In this document: positions 56,607-64,000 of the stretch, piece by piece
Layout: every line of letters starts with the position of its first letter
How positions within the stretch are numbered: position 1 is the first letter of the stretch
Source of the DNA: CAIQPS01 sp963721365
Lineage (GTDB): Bacteria > Actinomycetota > Thermoleophilia > RBG-16-64-13
Length of the DNA stretch: 64,000 bases
NCBI GenBank assembly: GCA_963721365.1
Contig: CAVRJE010000017.1
Coordinates: 145,231 to 209,230, forward strand
Direction of reading: 5' to 3'
Position numbers and translations under genes: made by a program
The notes under the pieces: model-generated
The model's database searches: none
Told to the model about the DNA's origin: nothing
What the model saw: only the letters and a program-made list of their open reading frames with translations

Positions 56607-57095
56607 CTATTTCCCCATGTACTCGATCTTGTCGAATTCCTCGTCCTGCTTGTGGTAGGTCTCGATCAATTCCTTCAGCGAGTTCAGGAGGTGGATGATG
56701 TCGCTTTCTATTTCCTTTCTTTTGAACTGCAGGTTCTTGATCTCTTCCCTGATGGCCATGCTGGCGGATCACGGCATGCTTGATGATTTCTTCGGATTTT
56801 ATTTCCGCGTCACGGGTGATCAGTTCGGCTTCCTTATGGGAGTTGACCTTGATCTCGCTGGAAAATTTCTGGGCGGCGATCAGGGTGTCGCGCAGCAGCT
56901 CCTCTTTTTTTTCGAGCTTGCCCAGGCTTTCGCGCAGCTTTTCCATTTTGGCTTTCAATTCTTCCTTTTCCTGGATCTCGCTCTCCAGGGTCTCGGCGAT
57001 CTGCTGCAGAAAGCTCTTGACCTCGTCGGGATTGAAGCCCTTGATCTTGGTCGGAAAAAGTCTGGCTTAGAATTTCCTGTGGTCGTTAATTTCAT
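56607..57095 (-). CDS. DivIVA-domain protein, several frameshifts
   Basis: DivIVA proteins bind curved membrane and organise poles or septa. The start MKLTTT at 57095 is followed, across slips near 57,070 and 57,045, by FPTKIKGFNPDEVKSFLQQI, the lipid-binding motif of the family (usually F-x-x-x-x-x-G-Y-x-x-x-E-V). A long coiled coil comes next (LRESLGKLEKKEELLRDTLI). A further slip near 56,760 is needed to reach QFKRKEIESDIIHLLNSL and the stop at 56607. The length is about 160 residues. Confidence 0.75.
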
Positions 57096-57130
57096 GTGCC
57101 TCCTTGGCTCTCACGGCCGTTCGCACCGGC

Positions 57131-57817
57131 TCATGGCTTGCGCCTGCCAAACAGCGCCGTGCCGATGCGGACGATCGTGGCGCCCTCTTCCACCGCCACC
57201 TCGTAATCGTGGCTCATGCCCATGGAGAGGTGGGAAATTTTCATGTTGGCTATGGCCATGCGGTTGATGCTCGTTTTGCAGTTCGCGCAGCCGGGAAAAA
57301 TAGGGCCTTGACTTTTTCCGCATCCTCGAAGTAGGGGGGGATGACCATCAGGCCGGAAATGATCACTTTGTTCAGGTTGGCGATATAGGGGAGGGCTTTT
57401 TTCAAGCCCTCGATGGTGAAGCCGGACTTGTTTTTTTCGTCGCCGATATTGATCTCGATGAACACTTCGACCGGATCGTCCACCCGCTTGTGAATATGCT
57501 CCAGGGACTTGACCCCGTCCACCGATTCGATGAATTGAAAAAGGCCCAATATCTTGTTGATCTTGTTTTTCTGCAGCCGGCCGATGAAATGCCAGTCGAT
57601 GGTTTCGCCGGCGAAATGCGGCATGTGCAGCTCGGCCTCCTGGGTCTTGTTCTCCCCCAGCAGGCGGATGCCCAGGTCCAGCACCTGCCTGATCTTTTCC
57701 GGGCCCTGGTCCTTGCAGACGGCCAGGATGCGCACCTGGCCCGGGTCCCTTTTTGCCCGCTGGCAGGCTTTTTCGATGTTGTGCCTTGATCAGTTCAAGG
57801 TTTTCCCTGATGGCCAT
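57131..57817 (-). CDS. YggS-family pyridoxal phosphate homeostasis protein, two or more frameshifts
   Basis: These TIM-barrel proteins bind pyridoxal phosphate and buffer its level. The catalytic-like Lys strand is ILAVCKDQGPEKI. ENKTQEAELH, WHFIGRLQKNKI, EVFIEINIGDEKNKSGF and, in the third frame, SMGMSHDYEVAVEEGATIVRIG are family signatures. Slips lie near 57,780 and 57,290. Neighbouring divIVA is a common partner of yggS in other bacteria. Confidence 0.88.
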   Translation of the reverse strand: MAIRENLELIKAQHRKSLPAGKKGPGPGAHPGRLQGPGPGKDQAGAGPGHPPAGGEQDPGGRAAHAAFRRRNHRLAFHRPAAEKQDQQDIGPFSIHRIGGRGQVPGAYSQAGGRSGRSVHRDQYRRRKKQVRLHHRGLEKSPPLYRQPEQSDHFRPDGHPPLLRGCGKSQGPIFPGCANCKTSINRMAIANMKISHLSMGMSHDYEVAVEEGATIVRIGTALFGRRKP

Positions 57818-57818
57818 T

Positions 57819-58106
57819 TCAGTTGCCCGCGCTTCTCTTGTTCAGGTAATTTTTGTAGAAGCCCCAGATGTAGAACAGGGCGCTGATCGCCATGCCGTGG
57901 CGGCCGATATACTTGGACCAGAAAAAGAAAACGAACACGAACAGCAGGAAGGCGATGATGGCCAGCCCCTGCCTGCCCCTGCCCTTCCTGGGATTTTTCA
58001 GAATATGGGAATTGTTTTCATCCACCGGTCCGCCGCAGTTGAGGCAGATCTTGTATTCGGGGTCCAGTTCCTGGACATGACCGCAGTTGGAGCATTGAAC
58101 TTTCAT
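57819..58106 (-). CDS. Zinc-ribbon membrane protein of unknown function
   Basis: The 95-residue protein begins with a two-CxxC zinc ribbon (MKVQCSNCGHVQELDPEYKI with a second pair CLNCGG). A basic stretch (KNPRKGRGRQG) and two hydrophobic helices follow. Its stop is one base from the yggS start, so they may be co-transcribed. No function can be assigned. Confidence 0.7.
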   Translation of the reverse strand: MKVQCSNCGHVQELDPEYKICLNCGGPVDENNSHILKNPRKGRGRQGLAIIAFLLFVFVFFFWSKYIGRHGMAISALFYIWGFYKNYLNKRSAGN

Positions 58107-58227
58107 TTGTATCTTACCCTGAGCGACTTTGGGTCATCTGCCGCCATGCCAATCCCAAAACCATTCCTGTCATTATATAGCATCCGCGGTCTTTTGGAAA
58201 GCAGGGCCCGGAAATTCCCACGGCGTT

Positions 58228-59808
58228 TCAATCGCCATCCAAGGCCAGGCGAAAGCCCAGGATATTCAGCTTGCTGTCCGGGTTTTCGCTGGTGCGATTG
58301 GCCGCGCGGACCCAGTCGGCCTTGTTTTCCCATGAACCGCCGCGCACGACCCTCTCCGAGCCTGCGCCCGGTCCCCTGGGGTTTTCCCTGGGAGAATTCC
58401 CGTAATAGCCGGGATCGTACCAGTCGGCCACCCACTCCCAGACATTTCCGGCCATGTCCAGAACGCCGTATGACGAGGCGCCCCGGGGGAAAGACCCCAC
58501 CGGGCTGGTCTGCATGCTGTCCTTGTTGAAATTTGCCAGGGTGGAGTCCGGGGGAGTACCGCCCCAGGGATAACGGTCGCGGGCCGCTTTTTCCCATTCG
58601 GCCTCGCTGGGCAAGCGGAATTTCAGCCCGGTTTTTTTGGCCAGCCAGGCGCAAAAATCCCCGGCATCCTTCCAGGAAACGTAGATGGCCGGGCGATTTT
58701 CCCTTCCCCAGCTCTCATCCTCGCTTTTTCCCCTGCCGGTTTCCGCGCAGAAGCGGTCGTATTGTTCGAACGTCACCTCGGTCTTGCCGATCCAGAAGCC
58801 GGCGACAAAAACCTTGTGGGCGGGGTGCTCGTCGGCATCGCCTTCCCGGGCAGGGGAGCCGATGGTAAATTCTCCCGCCGGCACATAGATCATGGTGATG
58901 TTCCTGGGGAAAACCGCTTCCCAGAACCCCTTTTCATTCTGCGCGATCTTTTCGGCCTTGCCTTCGACCCGGCGCAGGAAATCCTCGCTATATTCGGATT
59001 CCTTTGCCTTGGCCGCGGCCGGCTGCGGTTCTCTCTCGGGCGTTTTTTTCAGCATGGCATCGATCTGCGGGCGGATGTCTTTCAATTCATTGCCTTTTTC
59101 CTTCAAGATCGCCTGAAGCTCCTGGGGATATTCGCTGGCCATCATGACCAGGCGGTCCCTGACCTCCGCCCTGCCTTCCGGGAACATGCGCAATGCTTCG
59201 ATCAGGTACAAAAACGCGAACTTGACGTTGTTCTTTTCATAATTGGCATCGGCCTTTTTCAGGTATTCGTCGAATTTGACGTTGCTGTTGGCGCTGGCGA
59301 TCTTTTTTTTCATTTCGTTGCATTTTTCCTGGGCCACCAGGTTCTTGGGTTCCAAAGCCAGGGCCTTCTGGTAATGTTCCAGCGCCGACTTGACATTTCC
59401 GGCATCGGCGGCCCTGTCTCCCTGGTCCAGGTGCCAATCGGCATTTTCCAAGGCTTTGCCCTGGGCGGTGGTATCGGTTTTGAGCGCGCTCGGCACCAGG
59501 TCCTGTTCAAAAACCACGTAACGGGCATCGGCGACATTCAGCCCCTTGCCGATTTCGATCACCAGGTCGGCCGTGCGTTCGTATACCTTGCGCACCGTGA
59601 AAACGCCGATATTCATCGGATATTCCCCGCTTGGGTCCTTGTACACGGCCTTGACGATCCCCTTCATGTCGGGCCTGACGCCGTCGCTGGCGCCGCGATC
59701 GATGGTCAGGGTCAGGTCTTTATGGCTGGTGACATTGGCAATGGTTTCGGGGTGCAGGAGGAGTGTTGAAAAAAATATTGCAAAAAAAATCAAGGTTGTT
59801 TTTTTCAT
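58228..59808 (-). CDS. Exported TPR and formylglycine-generating-enzyme-like (SUMF1) protein
   Basis: The start is ATG 59808, giving a signal peptide (KKTTLIFFAIFFSTLLL). Residues 115-235 contain TPR-like helices (SALEHYQKALALEPKNLVAQ). The C-terminal 240 residues are an FGE/SUMF1 domain with MIYVPAGEFTIGSP, FRLPSEAEWEKAARDRYPWG, GNVWEWVADWYD and VVRGGSWEN. True formylglycine enzymes need a reactive Cys pair near the end, which I do not see, so this copy probably binds a peptide or sugar rather than oxidising sulfatase cysteines. The frame is intact. Confidence 0.8.
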   Translation of the reverse strand: MKKTTLIFFAIFFSTLLLHPETIANVTSHKDLTLTIDRGASDGVRPDMKGIVKAVYKDPSGEYPMNIGVFTVRKVYERTADLVIEIGKGLNVADARYVVFEQDLVPSALKTDTTAQGKALENADWHLDQGDRAADAGNVKSALEHYQKALALEPKNLVAQEKCNEMKKKIASANSNVKFDEYLKKADANYEKNNVKFAFLYLIEALRMFPEGRAEVRDRLVMMASEYPQELQAILKEKGNELKDIRPQIDAMLKKTPEREPQPAAAKAKESEYSEDFLRRVEGKAEKIAQNEKGFWEAVFPRNITMIYVPAGEFTIGSPAREGDADEHPAHKVFVAGFWIGKTEVTFEQYDRFCAETGRGKSEDESWGRENRPAIYVSWKDAGDFCAWLAKKTGLKFRLPSEAEWEKAARDRYPWGGTPPDSTLANFNKDSMQTSPVGSFPRGASSYGVLDMAGNVWEWVADWYDPGYYGNSPRENPRGPGAGSERVVRGGSWENKADWVRAANRTSENPDSKLNILGFRLALDGD

Positions 59809-59872
59809 TTCGCTCTCCTTATATATGGAATATTCAAACACAAATCATGAATTATTTCAATTCCAAACACTT

Positions 59873-59901
59873 TTGAAAGGCGCGGCCGTTTCTGTTAAAA
59901 T
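59873..59901 (+). promoter_or_regulatory. Promoter of the AOX-like gene
   Basis: TTGAAA (59873-59878) and TAAAAT (59896-59901) are separated by 17 bases. The start site would be near 59908, about 33 bases before the ATG, with a GGAGG ribosome site directly upstream of it. Confidence 0.6.
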
Positions 59902-59940
59902 AAAAAACAGAAGGCGCTGATCTCGGGCGCGCGGAGGAAA

Positions 59941-60624
59941 ATGGCGGAAGAGCGGATCGACCTGAAAAAAGAGCAGCAAGCGACGCTGTCCCGGCCCTGC
60001 CGGCAATATTCGTTCCCGGCCCGGCTTTTTTTCAAGTCCTTTGATCTTTTGACCGGCAGCGGGACCACGCTGGCCAAGGCAAAACTCCTGGAAATCCTGG
60101 CCGCGATCCCCTACCGGGCCTGGGAGGTCCGCCAGTATCAAAAACTCAGCGGATCCTACGGCAGCGAGGAACGGAGACGCCAGGGACTCCGGCTCGTGGC
60201 CTGGGCCCGCGCGGCGCAGGACAACGAGTTCCAGCACTTGCTGCTGCTGCACGAGAAGATCAATGAGGAGCGGCTCGGCCAGCCCTGGTTTCTTTCCCCC
60301 GCGGTTGCCGGGCTGATGGTTTTCACCTATCGCCTGTTCTCCTGGGCGTTGGCCAAATTCTCGCTGCGCCGGGCGATCCATTTCAATGCCGAGTTCGAAG
60401 ACCATGCCGAACGCGTGTATGCGCAATTTGTCCGCGAACACCCGGAGTGGGAAGAGCAGCCGGTCAGCGGCCCCCTGGCGGGGACCTACGGCCGGTTCGC
60501 CAGTTGGGCCGACCTGTTCCGCCGGGTTTCCCTGGACGAGCGCGACCACCGCAATTTCAGTTTCCTGTTTTGCGGCCGCCCTCAGGATGTGGTCCGCTAC
60601 CCGGGCATGCCCGAAGATCTGTAG
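59941..60624 (+). CDS. Alternative-oxidase-like diiron carboxylate protein
   Basis: The 227-residue protein shows the four helices and ligand motifs of alternative oxidases in the right order. LLEILAAIPYRAW corresponds to the LLETVAAVPGM motif (Glu at 51). QDNEFQHLLL corresponds to ENERMHL (Glu 96, His 99). EFEDHAERVY corresponds to LEEEAVxTY (Glu 153). SLDERDHRNFSF corresponds to DEAHHRDVNH (Glu 200, His 203). All six iron ligands are therefore kept. Alternative oxidases take electrons from quinol and reduce oxygen at the membrane surface; a hydrophobic stretch (PAVAGLMVFTYRLFSWALAK) could anchor it. Overall similarity is low, so function is a prediction. Confidence 0.65.
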   Translation: MAEERIDLKKEQQATLSRPCRQYSFPARLFFKSFDLLTGSGTTLAKAKLLEILAAIPYRAWEVRQYQKLSGSYGSEERRRQGLRLVAWARAAQDNEFQHLLLLHEKINEERLGQPWFLSPAVAGLMVFTYRLFSWALAKFSLRRAIHFNAEFEDHAERVYAQFVREHPEWEEQPVSGPLAGTYGRFASWADLFRRVSLDERDHRNFSFLFCGRPQDVVRYPGMPEDL

Positions 60625-60640
60625 GCGTGCGAGGGATCTT

Positions 60641-62435
60641 ATGCGCATCCTGTGGAAATACCTGAAACCCCATAAGCGGCTGATCTTCGTCTCCCTGCTG
60701 GCGGCGCTGCTGGCCCAGCTTCTCAGCCTGGTCGACCCCATCATTTTCGGCAAGATCATCGATGACTTCGCCTCCGGCCGCGTCAGCCGCCCGGAGAACG
60801 AGCTCGTGCGCGGGGTGCTTTTCTGGCTGGTCCTGGCCGTAGCCCTCGCCTTGCTGGCCCGGTTGTTCCGGGCGCTGCAGGAATATTTTTCGCGCATGGC
60901 CGTGGCCCGCTTCGGCATGAACGTCTTCAACGACGGACTGAGACAGACCCTGCGGCTGTCCTTCCAGGAATTCGAAGAAAGCCGCAGCGGCGGAACCGTC
61001 TCCCTCATGCAGAAAGTGAAGGTCGATACCGAGCATTTCGCGAATTCCCTGATCGACGTGCTGTTTTCCTCAGCGGTGGGCGTTCGGCTTCCTGGTCTGG
61101 TACGCGGTCGCGAAAAGCTGGCTGCTGATCCCGGTTTTCCTTATCGGCGTCGTGCGTCTTGGGCGGTATGACCGGGCTGCTCAGCCGAAGGATCAAGACC
61201 GTCCAGCGCGCGGTCGTCAGCGAGACCTAACAAGATGTAGCGGCGCCATCACCGAGTCCCTGCGCAACATCGAGCTGGTCAAGAGCCTGGGATTGACCTA
61301 CCCCGAGATCCGCCGGCTCGAGGACTGACGCGCGGCATCTTTCGACCTGGAAATGAAGAAGGATACAGAGGATCCGCTCACTGGGCTTCCTGCAGGGCAT
61401 GAGCCCTGACTGATCCTGAAGGCAATCCATCCTGTTCGTGCTGCTGTGGCTGATCTTCCACAAGGCATCTGTCGCCCGGCGAACTGATCTCCATGCAGTT
61501 CATTTCCACCCGCATCATGGCCCCCTGCAGGACCTGGGCAACATCATCCTGGCCTATCGCGAGGCGGAGGCCTCCCTGCAGTTGTTCGACGAGCTCATGC
61601 GCAAAAAGCCGGAATACCGGCCCGAAGAACCGGTCGAGATCGGCGAGATCGAAAGGCTGCGCTTCGACCGGGTCAGCTTCCGTTACAAGGGCGGCACTCA
61701 GGATGCGGTCGTGAACCTGTCATTCCGTGTGCCACTGCGGCGAGACCATCGCCTTCGTCGGGCCTTCGGGCTCGGGCAAGTCGACGCTGGTCAAATTGCT
61801 GGTGGGATTGTACGCGCCGACCCGGGGCATGATATTCTATGACGACATCCCCGCGAAGGACATCCGCATGAACCGCCTGCGCCGGCAGCTCGGCTTCGTT
61901 ACCCAGGACACCCAGCTCTTTTCGGGCACCATCCGGGAAAACCTGCTGTTCGTCAAGCCAGACGCCAGCGATGAGGAGATCTACGCCGCCTTGAACAAAG
62001 GCCTCGGCTCTGCAGCTGGTGGAGCGATACGGCCAACGGGTTGGGAGCGCTCCTCGGCGAGGGCGGCAACAAGGTCTCGGGCGGCGAGAAGCAGCGCCTG
62101 GCCATCGCCAGGGCCCTGCTGCGCAACCCCCGCATGCTGATTTTCGACGAGGCCACCTCGTCGCTGGATTCGCTGACCGAGGAGGAGATCGCCCGGACCC
62201 TCAGGGAGATCTCGGCCGCCGGAAAGCGCAGATCACCATCATGATCGCCCACCGGCTCTCGACCATCATGCACGCCGACCGGATCTACGTCCTGGAAAAA
62301 GGCCGGATCGTCGAAACAGGGACCGCACGCCGCACTGGTGAGCAAGAAAGGCCTGTATTACGCCATGTGGCGCCAGCAGATCGGCGAGCGCGGCAAGCCT
62401 TGCACGAGCCCCGCCGACCCGCCTGACCGGTTTTG
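60641..62435 (+). CDS. ABC exporter (MsbA-like), many frameshifts
   Basis: The gene encodes a fused membrane and ATPase half-transporter. The first part is clean: MRILWKYLKPHKRLIFVSLL, membrane helices and GRVSRPENEL. From about 61,080 to 61,500 dense insertions and deletions scramble the frame, although pieces such as AITESLRNIELVKSLGL are readable. The ATPase domain shows FVGPSGSGKSTLVKLLVGLY, FVTQDTQLFSGTI, VSGGEKQRLAIARALLRNPR, LIFDEATSSLDS and IMIAHRLSTIMHADRI. The end is TGA 62433-62435. The error density suggests low-quality sequence rather than a true pseudogene, but decay is possible. Confidence 0.75.
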
Positions 62436-62559
62436 AAAAGAGCGCCGACTCTGCTAAAATAAGCAAAAATCCGCTTCGCAAGCGGAAATGCCGATCGGCG
62501 CCCTGGGGCCGAAGGCCGAGAACGCGACTGAATTTTTCGACAGGCAAGGAGGAGCAAAC

Positions 62560-63043
62560 ATGGCCGCCAAACAATGGCAGAATCCGCCGCCCCTGACCAT
62601 CGATGCCAAGCGCACGTACGTGGGGCTGATCGAAACGGAAAAAGGGACGATCAAGGTGGAGCTTTACGCCCAGCACGCCCCCAAACGGTGAACAACTCCA
62701 TTTTCCTGGCTCGGGAAGGATTCTATGACGGGGTCGCCTTTCACCGGGTGATCCCCAATTTCGTCATCCAGGGCGGAGACCCGACCGGCACGGGCTGCGG
62801 CGGGCCCGGCTACAAGTTCGCCGACGAGACCAAGGGGAATCCCCTGAAGCATGGGGACCGGCTCCCTGTCCATGGCCAACGCCGGACCCGACAGCAACGG
62901 CAGCCAGTTCTTCATTACCCACTCGCCGCAGTCCCACCTGGACGGCGACCGCCACGGTTTTCGGCAAGGTGGTCGCCGGCCAGGAAGTCGTGGATGCCAT
63001 CCGGGCGGGCGACCGGATCTCCCGGGTGCAGATCGAAGAGTAA
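62560..63043 (+). CDS. Cyclophilin-type peptidyl-prolyl isomerase, several frameshifts
   Basis: Cyclophilins speed cis-trans isomerisation of proline bonds. The start ATG 62560 follows AAGGAGG. Pieces in three frames give TEKGTIKVELYAQHAPK, then FYDGVAFHRVIPNFVIQGGD with the catalytic Arg, SMANAGPDSNGSQFFIT and finally TVFGKVVAGQEVVDAI, ending at TAA 63041. Slips lie near 62,690, 62,850, 62,950 and possibly 62,870. The length is the usual 160 residues. No signal peptide is present, so it is cytoplasmic. Confidence 0.85.
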
Positions 63044-63127
63044 AGGTTCATTTGCCGCGGCCGGGTCGCCCGGCGTTTCCGCCGGCAACGACTTGCAAAG
63101 CGGACCGCGAAAATGTAAGATGCACTG

Positions 63128-63645
63128 ATGATCGAACGGCCGGAGAAGGAAGACTATTATTTGAACATTGCCCAGGTGGTTTCCGCAATACCACCTGCCT
63201 GAAAGTGCTGATCGGCGCCATCATCGTCAAGGAGGACCAGATCATCGCCACCGGCTACGTGGGGGCGCCGCGGCACACGCGCAGTTCCCCTGGACCATGG
63301 CTTTTGCCTGCGCCAGAAGCTGAACATCCCCTCGGGCAGCCAATACGAGCTGTGCCGCTCGGTCCACGCCGAGCAGAACGCGATCATCAACTCCGCCCGG
63401 GCCGGGGTCAGCCTGCTCGGGGGCGACATCTATATTTCGGAGAGCAGCGCGAGGGCGGCGAGACCATATTCGCTTTTCCCTGCTTCATCTGCAAAAAAAT
63501 GATCATCAACGCCGGCTTGAACCGCGTCCTGGTCTCGCAGCCCGGCGCCGAGCGCTACAGGATCTTCAAGGTCGCCGATTGGATCAAGGAGTGGCAGGAA
63601 CAGGATATCCTGGCCGACAGCGTGCGCTACGGCCGGACGGAGTGA
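63128..63645 (+). CDS. dCMP deaminase-like (ComEB) zinc enzyme, several frameshifts
   Basis: The frame starts MIERPEKEDYYLNIAQVVS and, after a slip near 63,185, continues NTTCLKVLIGAIIVKEDQIIATGYVGAPR. The zinc-binding motif is SVHAEQNAIINSARAG in another frame and the distal pair is FPCFICKKMIINAGL. These are the cytidine/dCMP deaminase signatures; dCMP deaminase makes dUMP for thymidylate synthesis. It overlaps the start of the next gene. Confidence 0.82.
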
Positions 63646-64000
63646 GCGTGGACGGAATGAAACTGTGCATCGGCCTGACCGGGCGCATGGCTTCCGGCAA
63701 AGGCGAAGCGGTACGCATTCTCGGCGCTTACGGCTATCGCGCCATCTCCCTTTCGGATATCGTGCGCCGGGAAGCGGCCAAGGCCGATCCCCGGGTCAAT
63801 CGCGGCCAGATGCAGGACATCGGCAACCGCCTGCGCCGGGAGGGTGGAGCCGGGGTATTGGGCAGGCTGGTCCGCGAACAGGTGCTGGCCGCGGCGGAAA
63901 AGCGCTGGGTGATCGACGGCATCCGCAATCCCGCCGAAGTACAGGAGCTGAAAAAGATAAACGACTTTTTTTTGATCGGCATCGACAGCGACGTTCCGAC
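63642..64000 (+). CDS. P-loop nucleoside/CoA kinase-like protein, 3' partial
   Basis: The frame begins at GTG 63642 overlapping the previous stop (or ATG 63657) and is cut by the window end. It has a P-loop LCIGLTGRMASGKGEAVRIL, then LSDIVRREAAK and the strand WVIDGIRNPAEV. This fits the dephospho-CoA kinase or UPF0200-like kinase group. In context with a deaminase a nucleotide kinase is likely; the exact substrate is open. Confidence 0.6.
   Translation, partial: MSVDGMKLCIGLTGRMASGKGEAVRILGAYGYRAISLSDIVRREAAKADPRVNRGQMQDIGNRLRREGGAGVLGRLVREQVLAAAEKRWVIDGIRNPAEVQELKKINDFFLIGIDSDVP

Noticed and set aside
60641..62435. ABC exporter as a true pseudogene
   Set aside because: All ATPase motifs are intact and neighbouring genes show the same error pattern, so sequence quality is the better explanation.

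Overview
The window reads as two different genomes joined end to end. Bases 1 to about 48,850 are very GC-rich, use many GTG and TTG starts, and carry Thr/Ala-rich lipoprotein linkers and an HspR heat-shock repressor with a HAIR-type operator at dnaK. Together with the futalosine menaquinone genes, tungstate/molybdate uptake, molybdopterin synthesis and a heterodisulfide-reductase-type complex, this suggests an anaerobic, deep-branching actinobacterium (inference). From about 48,850 to the end the base composition drops, with a clearly AT-rich patch at 50.0-51.5 kb. Gene content changes to riboflavin genes, ftsY, recA, vapBC, divIVA, a formylglycine-generating-enzyme-like protein and an alternative-oxidase-like protein. 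A gene on each side is cut at the same place. Acidobacteriota or Aminicenantota would fit the second half, but that is a guess.

Layout of the first half. 1-4.1 kb: glycosyltransferase-PHP fusion, a divergent uracil-DNA-glycosylase-like protein, a TrmA-type RNA methyltransferase and a small membrane protein. 4.2-8.9 kb (minus): clpB and a class A penicillin-binding protein. 9.0-13.8 kb (plus): dnaK-hsp20-grpE-dnaJ-hspR, with a consensus promoter overlapped by the HspR operator. 13.8-19.4 kb: zinc-finger membrane protein, FmdB-type protein, surE, a HAD phosphatase, ligA and a lone CpaF-like ATPase. 19.4-31.8 kb is a dense molybdenum/tungsten island: tupABC, a 57-residue Cys protein, a probable molybdenum-cofactor riboswitch with terminator, two lipoproteins with pterin-binding-like domains, wtpABC, a mobA-mobB fusion, moaA, a moaC-MOSC fusion and mogA. 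31.8-34.3 kb: a diguanylate cyclase and a glycosyltransferase. 34.3-40.6 kb: menaquinone genes ubiD, ubiA, menG, mqnE, mqnA, mqnC. 40.6-43.6 kb: pdxS, pdxT and alanine dehydrogenase. 43.6-48.8 kb: hdrC-hdrB-hdrA-mvhD and an FrhB-like protein, an electron-bifurcation-type module.

Layout of the second half. 48.8-57.8 kb lies mostly on the minus strand: ribBA, ribE and ribD (split by two AT-rich plus-strand genes), ftsY, vanZ, recA, vapC, vapB, divIVA and yggS. Then come a zinc-ribbon membrane protein, an FGE-like lipid- or envelope-side protein, an alternative-oxidase-like diiron protein, an ABC exporter, a cyclophilin, a dCMP-deaminase-like protein and a P-loop kinase cut by the window end.

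Data quality matters here. More than half of the longer genes are broken by single-base shifts. Where I could realign them, most are one extra base in a short homopolymer, and removing it restores the family consensus. I treat these as sequencing errors rather than pseudogenes and give whole-gene spans. Errors become dense from about 61.0 to 63.5 kb. I saw no tRNA, rRNA, CRISPR array, transposase or replication origin.
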